The notes beneath the pieces were generated by a model. The model did no database searches and was not told the DNA's origin. It was given only the letters and a program-made list of their open reading frames with translations. A stretch of DNA of 64,000 nucleotides, taken from Crossiella sp. SN42 (GTDB lineage Bacteria > Actinomycetota > Actinomycetes > Mycobacteriales > Pseudonocardiaceae). The stretch spans positions 1 to 64,000 of the forward strand of contig NZ_JAMHIV010000022.1 of assembly GCF_023897065.1 (NCBI RefSeq), given 5' to 3'. Of the stretch, positions 8,465-16,139 are shown piece by piece; position 1 is the stretch's first letter; each line of letters starts with the position of its first letter. The position numbers were made by a program, and so were the translations under genes.

Positions 8465-10018
8465 ATGACTGTTCTGACCACCCGGAAGGCAGGTCCGCGG
8501 GAGTGGGCCGGGCTCGCGGTGCTGGCGCTGCCCACCGCGCTGCTGGGCCTGGACGTGACCGTGCTGTACCTGACCATGCCGAGCCTGGCCGCCGACCTGA
8601 ACCCCACCGGCACCCAAGTGCTGTGGATCATGGACGCCTACGGGTTCCTGATCGCCGGGTTCCTCATCGCCATGGGCACCCTCGGCGACCGGATCGGCAG
8701 GCGCAGGCTGCTGATGATCGGCGCGGTGGCCTTCGGCCTGGTGTCGGTGGCCGCCGCCTACGCGCCCAGCGCCGAGCTGCTGATCGCGGCCAGGGCGGCC
8801 CTGGGCATCGCCGGCGCCACCCTGATGCCCTCCACCCTGGCGCTGGTCAGCACGCTGTTCCCGGAGGCGGCCCAGCGGGCGCTGGCGATCGGGCTGTGGG
8901 TGACCGCGTTCGCGCTGGGCATGGCCGCCGGGCCGGTGGTGGGCGGCCTGCTGGTGCGTTACCACTGGTGGGGCGCGGCCTTCCTGGTCGCGGTGCCGAT
9001 CGTGGTGCTGCTGCTGGTCACCGCGCCGCTGCTGCTGCCGGAACACCGGGCCCCGGCCACCGGCCGGTTCGACCTGGTCAGCGTCGCGCTCTCGCTGCTG
9101 GCCCTGCTGCCGCTGATCTTCGCGGTCAAGCACGCCGCCAAGGCAGGCCCCGACCTGGCCACCGGGCTGGCGCTGCTGCTCGGCGCGGTCTGCGCGGTGC
9201 TGTTCGTCCGCCGCCAGCTCCGGCTGCCCGACCCGCTGGTCGACGTGCGCCTGTTCACCGGCCGCACCTTCAGCGCCGCGCTGGGCATCCTGACCGTCGG
9301 CCTGGTCGGCGTCGGCGGGGTGATGCTGCTGGTCACCCAGCACCTGCAACTGGTGGCCGCGCTGCCGCCGCTGACCGCGGGCGCCTGGATGGGCCCGCCG
9401 GCGCTGATGATGCTGCTGGCGGCCATCGCCACCCCGCTGCTGGCCCGCCGGATCCGCCCCGCCCACGTGGTCGCGGGCACCCTGCTGCTCTCCGCGGTCG
9501 GCTACCTGCTGCTCGCCCAGGTCCGCCAGCCGGAGGAGGTGCTGCCGGTGGTGCTCGGTTTCGGCCTGGTCTACCTGGGCCTGGGCGCGATCGCCGCGCT
9601 GGGCACCGACCTGGTGGTCGGCGCCGCGCCACCGGCGAACGCGGGCGGGGCCGCCGCGCTGACCGAGACCGTGCAGGAGCTCGGCCTGGCTCTCGGCGTC
9701 GCCCTGCTCGGCACCCTGGCCACCGCCGCCTACCGCGCCCAGCTCACCCCGCAGCTGCCGGCCGGCCTCCCGCCCGGCGTCGCCGACCCCCTGCGCGACA
9801 GCCTGGCCGGAGCGCACTCGGTGGCCGCCCAGCTGCCGCCGGAGGTGTTGCGGCAGGCCAAAGAAGCCGCCATCACCGGGTTGAACACCGCCGCGCTGAC
9901 CGCCGGCGCCGGCATCGTGCTGCTGGCCCTGCTCGCGGCCGTGGTGCTGCGGCACATCGGCACCCTCGGCGGCTCCGGCTACGGGACCCCGCAGGAGTCA
10001 GTCGCGCGCCGCGGCTGA
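8465..10018 (+). CDS. MFS drug exporter, DHA2 (14-TM) type
   Basis: 517 residues from ATG 8465 (MTVLTTRKAG). The long hydrophobic segments fit a 14-helix H+-driven antiporter. LDVTVLYLTMPSLAADL is the typical TM1 motif of this subfamily, GDRIGRRRLL is the loop 2-3 motif A, and motif C-like glycines lie in ALGMAAGPVVGG. Likely role: proton-coupled export of a drug or metabolite. It is divergent from the SARP gene, with a candidate SARP site between them. Its 3' end overlaps the converging HxlR gene by 21 bp. An upstream in-frame start at 8411 would run into the SARP coding region and is less likely. Confidence 0.87.
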   Translation: MTVLTTRKAGPREWAGLAVLALPTALLGLDVTVLYLTMPSLAADLNPTGTQVLWIMDAYGFLIAGFLIAMGTLGDRIGRRRLLMIGAVAFGLVSVAAAYAPSAELLIAARAALGIAGATLMPSTLALVSTLFPEAAQRALAIGLWVTAFALGMAAGPVVGGLLVRYHWWGAAFLVAVPIVVLLLVTAPLLLPEHRAPATGRFDLVSVALSLLALLPLIFAVKHAAKAGPDLATGLALLLGAVCAVLFVRRQLRLPDPLVDVRLFTGRTFSAALGILTVGLVGVGGVMLLVTQHLQLVAALPPLTAGAWMGPPALMMLLAAIATPLLARRIRPAHVVAGTLLLSAVGYLLLAQVRQPEEVLPVVLGFGLVYLGLGAIAALGTDLVVGAAPPANAGGAAALTETVQELGLALGVALLGTLATAAYRAQLTPQLPAGLPPGVADPLRDSLAGAHSVAAQLPPEVLRQAKEAAITGLNTAALTAGAGIVLLALLAAVVLRHIGTLGGSGYGTPQESVARRG

Positions 10019-10405
10019 CCGGGCGGCGGCCATCTCCGGCTCGTGCCGCACCGCCCATTCGGCCAAGGCGGACAACGGTTCCAGCAGCGAGCGGCCGAGC
10101 GGGGTGAGGCTGTACTCAACGGTGGGCGGCACCGTCGGGTGCACCTCGCGCCGGACCAGGCCGTCGGTCTCCAAGCCGCGCAGGGTGCGGGTGAGCATGC
10201 GCTGGCTGATGTCCTCGATGCTGCGGCGCAGCTCGTTGTACCGGTGCGCCCGCCCGCCGAGCAGGATCACCACCAGCGCGCTCCACTTGTCCCCGACCAG
10301 CCGGAACACGTCCCCGACCGGGCAGGCCGCGAGCTCGGCCCGCGGCACCGGCCGGGGCAGCTCGTGCGCGAGCACCGCGGGCACCCCCGTGTTCGTCCCG
10401 GACAT
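9998..10405 (-). CDS. HxlR-family winged-helix regulator
   Basis: 135 residues. The HxlR pattern is clear: CPVGDVFRLVGDKWSALVV, then RYNELRRSIEDISQRMLTRTLRGLETDGLVRREVHPTVPPTVEYSLTPLGRSL. The N-terminal Cys before PV is the conserved one that acts as a redox or electrophile sensor in some members. Such proteins usually repress neighbouring oxidoreductase or exporter genes, so the convergent MFS gene is a plausible but unproven target. Starts at ATG 10405. Confidence 0.85.
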   Translation of the reverse strand: MSGTNTGVPAVLAHELPRPVPRAELAACPVGDVFRLVGDKWSALVVILLGGRAHRYNELRRSIEDISQRMLTRTLRGLETDGLVRREVHPTVPPTVEYSLTPLGRSLLEPLSALAEWAVRHEPEMAAARSAAARD

Positions 10406-10670
10406 GGCGCCACCCCCTTCTGCCCCGACCCTACGCCGACGGCGATTTTGCCGGTATTGGGCGGTATCGCGAGGTTTGTGCCGCTATCTGCGAGCAGAGT
10501 ATTGCCGCCCCGGAGGTGAGGTGGTTACCCTTCCCCATAGAAGTTAGGCTACCTTCCTTACTAACTAGGTCGCGCCGGGAACTCCTGCTCCCGCCCCGGT
10601 CCAAACGATTGTGCACAAACCTCTGCCGCCCTCGGAATGCACCATCCCTGCCCGACTAGGAGGACCCTCG

Positions 10671-11507
10671 ATGCGCAACGCGTCCAGGTGGCACATCCGC
10701 GCGCTCGCCGCGATCGCGGTGGCCGGTCTCGCCCTGACTGCCGCGAGCACGTCCGCCCAGGCCGGTTCCCCGGTCCCCGGCAGCGCGACCGCGGCCGCGC
10801 CCGGCTTGACCGACCCGGCCAAGAAGGAAATCGCCATGAAGATCGTCTCCAGCGCGGAGAACTCCTCGCTGGACTGGCGGGCCCAGTTCAAGTACATCGA
10901 GGACATCAAGGACGGCCGCGGCTACACCGCCGGCATCATCGGCTTCTGCTCCGGCACGCACGACATGCTGGAGCTGGTGCAGGAGTACACCAAGCGCAAG
11001 CCCGGCAACATCCTGGCCAGGTACCTGCCCGCGCTGAAGAAGGTCGACGGCAGCGCCTCGCACGAGGGCCTGGACCCGAACTACCCCAAGGACTGGCGCA
11101 CCGCGGCCGGTGACAAGGTCTTCCAGCAGGCCCAGGAAGACGAACGCGACCGCGTCTACTTCACCCCCGCCGTGACCCGCGCCCAGCAGGACGGCCTGCG
11201 CGCCCTCGGCCAGTTCATCTACTACGACGCGATCGTCATGCACGGCGACGGCGGCGACAAGACCAGCTTCACCAACATCCGCAAGCGCGCGCTGGCCAAG
11301 GCCAAGCCCCCGGCCCAGGGCGGCGACGAGACCACCTATCTCAACGCCTACCTGGACGCCAGGGTGTGGGCGATGAAGCAGGAAGCCGCGCACGAGGACA
11401 CCAGCCGCGTGGACACCGCCCAGCGGGTGTTCCTGAGGAACAAGAACTTCGACCTCGGCACCCCGCTGAGCTGGAAGGTCTACGGGGACTCCTACTCCAT
11501 CAAGTAA
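10671..11507 (+). CDS. Secreted chitosanase, glycoside hydrolase family 46
   Basis: 278 residues with a signal peptide (charged start, hydrophobic core 10-29, AxA-type site TSAQAG). The mature enzyme matches GH46 throughout: EIAMKIVSSAENSSLDW, YIEDIKDGRGYTAGIIGFC, and a C-terminal DARVWAMKQEAAHEDTSRVDTAQR. Glu63 and Asp81 are 18 residues apart, the same spacing as the catalytic Glu22/Asp40 pair of the well-studied Streptomyces chitosanase, so it should be active. It cleaves chitosan outside the cell. ATG 10671 follows a strong AGGAGGA site, which decides the start. The 265 bp upstream contain an A+T-richer patch (about 10525-10565) likely holding the promoter. Confidence 0.93.
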   Translation: MRNASRWHIRALAAIAVAGLALTAASTSAQAGSPVPGSATAAAPGLTDPAKKEIAMKIVSSAENSSLDWRAQFKYIEDIKDGRGYTAGIIGFCSGTHDMLELVQEYTKRKPGNILARYLPALKKVDGSASHEGLDPNYPKDWRTAAGDKVFQQAQEDERDRVYFTPAVTRAQQDGLRALGQFIYYDAIVMHGDGGDKTSFTNIRKRALAKAKPPAQGGDETTYLNAYLDARVWAMKQEAAHEDTSRVDTAQRVFLRNKNFDLGTPLSWKVYGDSYSIK

Positions 11508-11567
11508 CCGCGACAAGGCCGGGGACAGCTTCGCCACCAGAGGGGCCCGCTGAAACCCTGACCCTCG

Positions 11568-12248
11568 TTACGGCCGCACGCGCACACAGCAGTGCCCGGC
11601 CGCCGGAGCCAGCTCGGCCCGCGCCCCGGTGGCGCCCAGCCCGGCCAGCAGCCCGCTGAGCAGGCACAGGTTCATCCCGCAGACCAGCGCGGTGTGCGCG
11701 TGCGCGAGCGAGTGGAAGGGGCAGTTGCCCAGCGCGATCCCGTCGTCGGTCACCCGTGGCTCGAACCCGTGCCGCTCCAGCACCGCCAGCACCGACTCGG
11801 CCCCCGCCCGACCCTGCCCGCGCGCCGCCTCGCCGAGGCTCCGCCCCAGCTCCTCGGCCCGCCGGTCCAGTGCGGTCCTGGGCGTCTCGCCGGTGCGCTC
11901 GGCGTCCTCGACCGCCGCCGCGAGCAGCAGCCCGGCCAGTTCGTACCGCCGCTCTGGCAGGGTGACCTCCACCTGTCGCGCCGACCGCCGGTACAGCTTC
12001 GCCGGCCGTCCGGCGCCCGGCCCGCTGCGCCCGGTCCGCCGCTCGAAGACCACGTCCAGCAGGCCCTGCTCAGCCAGCCGGTCCAGGTGGAAGGCCGCGG
12101 TCGTGCGCGGCAGGTCGCAGGCGCCGGCGACCTCGTCCTTGGTCACCGCCTCGCCCTGGCGCGCGACGTGGTCGTACACCCGGCGCCGGGTCGGTTCCTC
12201 CAGCGCCGCCACCGCGGCCACCCGCGCGTCCAGAGAGTCAGCCATCAC
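11568..12248 (-). CDS. HTH regulator with Cys/His-rich C-terminal domain (SufR/ArsR-like)
   Basis: 226 residues. The N-terminal winged helix reads EEPTRRRVYDHVARQGEAVT then DLPRTTAAFHLDRLAEQGLL. The C-terminal domain contains NCPFHSLAHAHTALVCGMN and ends with GHCCVRV. The spaced Cys and His residues could bind a metal or Fe-S cluster, as in SufR-type regulators; that is inference. It is divergent from folE, and the 82-bp gap contains TCTAAAA and TTTTAGA inverted elements that could be its operator. The start is GTG 12248 or ATG 12245. Confidence 0.8.
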   Translation of the reverse strand: MMADSLDARVAAVAALEEPTRRRVYDHVARQGEAVTKDEVAGACDLPRTTAAFHLDRLAEQGLLDVVFERRTGRSGPGAGRPAKLYRRSARQVEVTLPERRYELAGLLLAAAVEDAERTGETPRTALDRRAEELGRSLGEAARGQGRAGAESVLAVLERHGFEPRVTDDGIALGNCPFHSLAHAHTALVCGMNLCLLSGLLAGLGATGARAELAPAAGHCCVRVRP

Positions 12249-12253
12249 CCCAG

Positions 12254-12320
12254 TCTAAAACCAATCGGCGTTGACGGAACCTCGACGCTCCTTCTAAAGT
12301 CAGCCAAAGTCGATTTTAGA
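12254..12320. promoter_or_regulatory. Divergent promoter/operator region with TCTAAA repeats
   Basis: TCTAAAA at 12254-12260 faces TTTTAGA at 12314-12320, forming an inverted pair across the intergenic gap; a third TCTAAA lies at 12293-12298. This is the only A+T-rich sequence locally and sits between the HTH regulator and folE. The proximal copy is just before the folE ribosome site (GAGGAGGG), so binding there could block folE expression. Confidence 0.4.
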
Positions 12321-12330
12321 GGAGGGCGCC

Positions 12331-12930
12331 ATGGCTACCCCGCACCGTCGCCTGCGCGTCATTCACGGCCGGGACGACATCGACCTGCCCGCCGCCGAGA
12401 AAGCCGTGGCCGACCTGCTCACCGCCCTGGGCAAGGACCCCGGCACCGAACACCTGGCCGACACCCCGCGCCGGGTCGCCCAGTCCTACGCCGAGCTCCT
12501 CACCCCGCGCGAGTTCAACCTGACCACCTTCCCCAACGACGAGGGCTACGACGAACTGGTGCTGGCCAAGGAGATCCCGGTCCAGTCCCTGTGCGAACAC
12601 CACCTGCTGCCCTTCCACGGCCGCGCCTACGTCGGCTACCTGCCCGGCGAACGCATCCTGGGCCTGTCCAAACTGGCCAGGGTCGTCGAGCTCTTCGCCC
12701 GCGACCTCCAGGTCCAGGAACGCCTCACCAAACAGATCGCCAACTGGCTGCAGGAACACCTGTCCCCCAAGGGAGTCGGCGTGGTCATCGAGGCCGAACA
12801 CCTGTGCATGGCGCTGCGCGGCGTGCGGGCCGCGGGCTCCCGCACGGTGACCTCGGCCCTGCACGGCGTGCTGCGCGAGAACCCGGCCTCCCGCCAGGAG
12901 TTCTTCGCCCTCAGCGGCCTGCGCGCCTGA
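12331..12930 (+). CDS. folE: GTP cyclohydrolase I
   Basis: 199 residues, the usual bacterial length. It converts GTP to 7,8-dihydroneopterin triphosphate, the entry to folate and pterin synthesis. Zinc ligands are visible: Cys88 and His91 in SLCEHHLLPFHG, and Cys159 in EHLCMALRGV. The family signature GYLPGERILGLSKLARVVE is intact and the C-terminal SRTVTSALHG is conserved. ATG 12331 follows a GAGGAGGG ribosome site. It stands alone rather than in a folate operon, divergent from a regulator, so it may be a regulated second copy serving a special pterin need (inference). Confidence 0.93.
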   Translation: MATPHRRLRVIHGRDDIDLPAAEKAVADLLTALGKDPGTEHLADTPRRVAQSYAELLTPREFNLTTFPNDEGYDELVLAKEIPVQSLCEHHLLPFHGRAYVGYLPGERILGLSKLARVVELFARDLQVQERLTKQIANWLQEHLSPKGVGVVIEAEHLCMALRGVRAAGSRTVTSALHGVLRENPASRQEFFALSGLRA

Positions 12931-12945
12931 ACCGGGGTTCGCGGG

Positions 12946-13113
12946 CTAGTGTCCTGAGTCGGAAGTTCGGTGGCGGTATCGGCGGTCCAGCTTTCCGCTG
13001 GGCGCGCCGCAGGGAAGCCCTCGTACCGGGTTGTACGTGGGCTTGCCGGCGGTGCGGTCAGCGGGAAGCTGGGCCGTCGAGACCGCTGGCGAACTTCCGA
13101 CTCAGGACACTAG
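12946..13113. mobile_element. MITE-like 168-bp palindromic element
   Basis: The ends are perfect inverted repeats: CTAGTGTCCTGAGTCGGAAG at the left, continuing TTCG to 12969, mirrored exactly at 13090-13113. Beyond the first 24 bases similarity continues inward imperfectly for roughly 45 more, so the whole element is a near-palindrome that could fold into one long hairpin. No open frame lies inside. This is the form of a non-autonomous miniature inverted-repeat element moved by a transposase elsewhere. CTAG at each outer end may include the target duplication (TA). Confidence 0.75.
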
Positions 13114-13367
13114 CGTCCGGAGGTGCTCTCACGCATGCTCGCGGGCAGCCGGGGGAACGGTCCGCGCCGGATGTAGCGCCACTGTGAAACGAACACGACG
13201 ATGGTCACCCCGAGGCCCAGCGAGCCGCTGGCCAGAAGAGTCGTCCAGTCCTCGAACAGGAAAACCCCCGCGACGATCGCGAAAACCAGGACTGCGCCAC
13301 CGGTCAGCACTCCTCGGCGGGTCAACCGCTTGAGGTCGTGCATCCGCTCGCGCTGTTCGTCGTCCAT
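13110..13367 (-). CDS. Small two-TM membrane protein of unknown function
   Basis: 85 residues from ATG 13367. A basic N-terminus (RMHDLKRLTRRG) precedes two hydrophobic helices, about 18-36 and 40-60, then a basic tail RYIRRGPFPRLP. No family recognised. Its TAG stop lies inside the terminal CTAG of the MITE-like element, so insertion may have replaced the original C-terminus. A GTG 15 bases upstream is an alternative start. Confidence 0.5.
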   Translation of the reverse strand: MDDEQRERMHDLKRLTRRGVLTGGAVLVFAIVAGVFLFEDWTTLLASGSLGLGVTIVVFVSQWRYIRRGPFPRLPASMRESTSGR

Positions 13368-13443
13368 CTCGCGCTTGCCCACCCACGAACTTTCCCACAT
13401 CAGGCCGGGTCGCAGGACGATTCCGGGAGACGCGCGTGGGAAC

Positions 13444-13470
13444 GGGGAGCCCGGGATCGCCGGGCTCCCC
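13444..13470 (-). terminator. Strong hairpin downstream of the secreted hydrolase gene
   Basis: GGGGAGCCCGG at 13444-13454 pairs perfectly with CCGGGCTCCCC at 13460-13470 around a 5-base loop. It lies 16 bp beyond the stop of the hydrolase gene read on the minus strand. No T-run follows, which is common for actinomycete terminators. It could also end transcription from the small membrane-protein side. Confidence 0.65.
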
Positions 13471-13486
13471 GCTGTCCTGACCGGCC

Positions 13487-15058
13487 TCAGGAGCCGGGAA
13501 CCGCCTGGGCCTTCGCGTTGCGTTCGAAGACCGACCAGAACGAGGACGAGCAGTAGGCGCAGTTCGGGCCGAAGTACAGCCCGCGGGCCTGTTCGTCGCC
13601 CATCAGGTGGAAGCGGAACCACGCGGTGATCGGGCCGTGCAGGGCGGCGATGCCGTAGTGGTCGGCGCCGCGCTGTTCGGCGTAGATGGCGGGCACCTGG
13701 GTGGCTTGGGCGTAGGTCCGGCGGACCGTGGCCGGCTGGACGGTGGGGTCGTTCTGGCCCGCGTAGAACACCGCGGGGCCGCGCACCCGGCCCGCGTTGC
13801 TGAAGGCCAGGGGGTAGATCGGCGCGATGGTGTCCACCCGGGGGTCGGCCCCGGCGTCGACCGCGGCGCCGCCGCCGAAGGAGTGGCCGGTGGCGCCGAC
13901 CTTGTCCAGGTCGACCTTGCCCTGGAAGTCGCTGCCCGCCCGGCCGTTCTCGGTGGTCAGGTGGTCAAGGCCCTGGAGCATGGGGCCGCCGGTGCCCGCG
14001 TTGCCCTCGGCCGCGGCGACGAGGAAACCGTGCGAGGCCAGGTGGTTCAGCAGCGGGGCGTACCGGTCGAGCTTGGAGACCGCGCCGTTGTTCCACAGCA
14101 GGACCGGGTGCTTGAAGCAGCCCAGCGTGCCCAGGTTGACCGGCCGGAACACCGTCGTGCCCCGTCCGTTGGAGGCGGAGGTCACCGCGAACGGGCCCGC
14201 CGCGGCCCACTGGCCGTTGACCGAGGTGCAGGGCGAGACCGGCGGCGTGCTGGTGGTCGTGGTCGGGGTGGTGGAGCTGGTCGGCGTGCTGGTGGGGGTG
14301 GTCTCGTGCTCGGTGATGATGGTCTTGATCTGGTTGAACACCCCGGCGTCACTGGGGAAGGCGAGGTGGTCGATGCAGGTGGGGGTTTGGCGGTTGCCTG
14401 CTCCGGCGAGCTCGGCCGAGACGCTCGGGTTGACGTTCCAGTCGCAGGTCGAGCGCAGCGTCGTGTACCGCACCGCGGGGGAGCCCGGCACCTCGGTGCC
14501 GGAGTTGAGCGCGGCCAGCCAGGGGGAGCCGATGGCGAACTGCCGGCACGAGGTGTAGAGGTTCTGGCACATGGACGCGGTGGTGGTCCCGTGGTGCGGG
14601 CCCGCCATGGAGAAGTACATCGACACCTTGTCCTGCGCGCCGGAGACGTGCTTCAGATAGGAACGCGCGGCCAGGGTGGAGGCCGACCAGGTCACCAGGA
14701 CGACTTTGCGCGCGCCGCTCTGCGCGAGCACGCTGTCGACCTTCTGCCCGATCTCGACACCCGCTTTGGTGAGGTCGCCCTTCATGTTGAAACTGTCGGT
14801 CCAGGTGTGCACCCGGTCCGGCCGCCAGCCGGCGCTGACGAAGTTGCGTTTCATCGGTTCCATGGCCGAGGCCTGGGCCGTCATACCGGGAATGAGAATG
14901 ACCGGATCGTGCTCCACCGCGGACAACGGCGCCGGTTTCGCGCTGGCCTGAGCGGAAATTCCGGTTATCGCCAATACCGCGGCCGCCAGCAAAGCCAGCA
15001 CGGCGAGAAGTGCCGCGGCAGGGGCGCGCAGACCGGCGAAGGCTTGATTTTGTGGCAT
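13487..15058 (-). CDS. Secreted two-domain alpha/beta-hydrolase: lipase-like plus dienelactone-hydrolase-like
   Basis: 523 residues. A signal peptide (hydrophobic 12-35, then QASAKPAP) is followed by a lipase-like domain (about 45-235) opening HDPVILIPGM. A Thr/Pro/Ser-rich linker of about 30 residues (TPTSTPTSSTTPTTTTSTPP) leads to a second alpha/beta-hydrolase. The second has an intact triad: Ser in ATGHSFGGGAAV, Asp in AGQNDPTV and His in GADHYGI, as in secreted polyester or dienelactone hydrolases. In the first, the nucleophile elbow reads VTWSAST, not GxSxG, so it may be inactive or a binding module. Both are extracellular. A perfect hairpin ends the gene, and an ATGTG-N6-CACAT palindrome lies about 100 bp upstream. 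Confidence 0.8.
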   Translation of the reverse strand: MPQNQAFAGLRAPAAALLAVLALLAAAVLAITGISAQASAKPAPLSAVEHDPVILIPGMTAQASAMEPMKRNFVSAGWRPDRVHTWTDSFNMKGDLTKAGVEIGQKVDSVLAQSGARKVVLVTWSASTLAARSYLKHVSGAQDKVSMYFSMAGPHHGTTTASMCQNLYTSCRQFAIGSPWLAALNSGTEVPGSPAVRYTTLRSTCDWNVNPSVSAELAGAGNRQTPTCIDHLAFPSDAGVFNQIKTIITEHETTPTSTPTSSTTPTTTTSTPPVSPCTSVNGQWAAAGPFAVTSASNGRGTTVFRPVNLGTLGCFKHPVLLWNNGAVSKLDRYAPLLNHLASHGFLVAAAEGNAGTGGPMLQGLDHLTTENGRAGSDFQGKVDLDKVGATGHSFGGGAAVDAGADPRVDTIAPIYPLAFSNAGRVRGPAVFYAGQNDPTVQPATVRRTYAQATQVPAIYAEQRGADHYGIAALHGPITAWFRFHLMGDEQARGLYFGPNCAYCSSSFWSVFERNAKAQAVPGS

Positions 15059-15157
15059 CGCAGAGCCTCCAGGAAACAGGGGAAACGCAGGGGGTGAAAA
15101 CAGGTGTCCTAGGTCACGCTGTTTCCTTGACGCTACGAAAAGGTGAACTCGGGCACC

Positions 15158-15173
15158 ATGTGTGCGCCCACAT
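15158..15173. promoter_or_regulatory. Palindrome ATGTG-N6-CACAT upstream of the secreted hydrolase
   Basis: ATGTG (15158-15162) and CACAT (15169-15173) flank TGCGCC. The same half-sites with the same 6-base gap recur at 18802-18817 between the CoA-transferase A gene and the MFS carrier. It lies 100 bp upstream of the hydrolase start and just beyond the end of the dehydrogenase gene, suggesting a shared regulator, perhaps the PucR protein encoded between the sites (inference). Confidence 0.45.
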
Positions 15174-15187
15174 TCCTGCGGGACCCG

Positions 15188-16102
15188 CTATGTGCCGGAC
15201 TCCAGGTTGCGCTGGATACCGGCGACGAGGCGGTGCGCCACGTCCTCGCCGCGACCGGGCGGCCAGCTGAGCAGGCCCGCACCGGAGGCCATGCCGCGGT
15301 GGCCGTCGGCGAGCAGTTCGTCCAGGCCGGGAAAGGGTCCCGCGGCGGTGGACAAGCTGGGGGAGAGGCTGGTCAGGATGGAGCGGGTGAGGTCGAGGCC
15401 GATGTAGTCGGCGTTCTCCATCGGCCCGACCGAGGCCAGCCGCAGACCGAAGCTGGACCGCACCACGGTGTCGATGGTGGCGGCGTCGCAGACGTTGTCC
15501 CGCACCAGGTTCAGCGCCTCCCGGAGCAGGGCGAACTGGAGCCGGTTGCCGATGAAGCCGGGCACGTCGCGGTGCAGGCGGACCGTGGTCTTGCCCAGCG
15601 CGCCGAGCAGTTCCTCGGCCTGGCACACCAGCTTCGGCTTGGTCTCCGCGCTGGGCGCGAGCTCCACCAGCGGGATGAGGTGCGGCGGGTTCCACCAGTG
15701 CACGCCGACCAGCCGGCCGGGATGCCGCATCACCGACCCGACCTCGGTGAGGGACAGCACGGAGGTGTTCGACCACACCGGCACATCGGGGGAGACGGCC
15801 GCTTCCACCGCCGCGATCACCTCGTGCTTGACGGACAACCGTTCCGGCACCGCCTCGATGACGAACTCGGCCGGGCGCAAGGCTTCCGTGAGCCGGGGCG
15901 TGGCGGTGATCAGGCTGCGCGCCCGCTCGCTCGCCTCCTCGGACGCGCCGCACAACCGCAGGGCGGTGCCGATGCGGCCGGGCAGGCTGTCCAGGGTCGC
16001 CGGGTCGGAATCGTGGATGTGCACCTGGTGGCCGCCGCTGGCGAGCGCGACCGCGATGCCGTGTCCCATGAGCCCGGCACCGATGATGCCGAATCGCGCC
16101 AT
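15188..16102 (-). CDS. 3-hydroxyacyl-CoA dehydrogenase
   Basis: 304 residues. The NAD-binding Rossmann start is FGIIGAGLMGHGIAVALASGG, followed by VIEAVPERLSVKHEVIAAV, SNTSVLSL and GVHWWNPPHLIPLVEL; the C-terminal helical domain has VPGFIGNRLQFALLREAL. It oxidises an L-3-hydroxyacyl-CoA (or a close analogue) to the 3-oxo form. It follows the CoA-transferase subunit A and PucR genes on the same strand, so hydroxyacid oxidation then CoA transfer is a consistent catabolic route. Carnitine dehydrogenase and hydroxybutyryl-CoA dehydrogenase belong to the same fold; the substrate is undetermined. Confidence 0.85.
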   Translation of the reverse strand: MARFGIIGAGLMGHGIAVALASGGHQVHIHDSDPATLDSLPGRIGTALRLCGASEEASERARSLITATPRLTEALRPAEFVIEAVPERLSVKHEVIAAVEAAVSPDVPVWSNTSVLSLTEVGSVMRHPGRLVGVHWWNPPHLIPLVELAPSAETKPKLVCQAEELLGALGKTTVRLHRDVPGFIGNRLQFALLREALNLVRDNVCDAATIDTVVRSSFGLRLASVGPMENADYIGLDLTRSILTSLSPSLSTAAGPFPGLDELLADGHRGMASGAGLLSWPPGRGEDVAHRLVAGIQRNLESGT

Positions 16103-16139
16103 GACTTCTCCTCTGCTTCTGGGAAAGATCCCAAGATCT

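Noticed and set aside
10520-10570. Iron-box-like sequence upstream of the chitosanase gene
   Set aside because: GTTAGGCTACCTT matches the DmdR/IdeR consensus at only about 12 of 19 positions, and a chitosanase is not an expected target.
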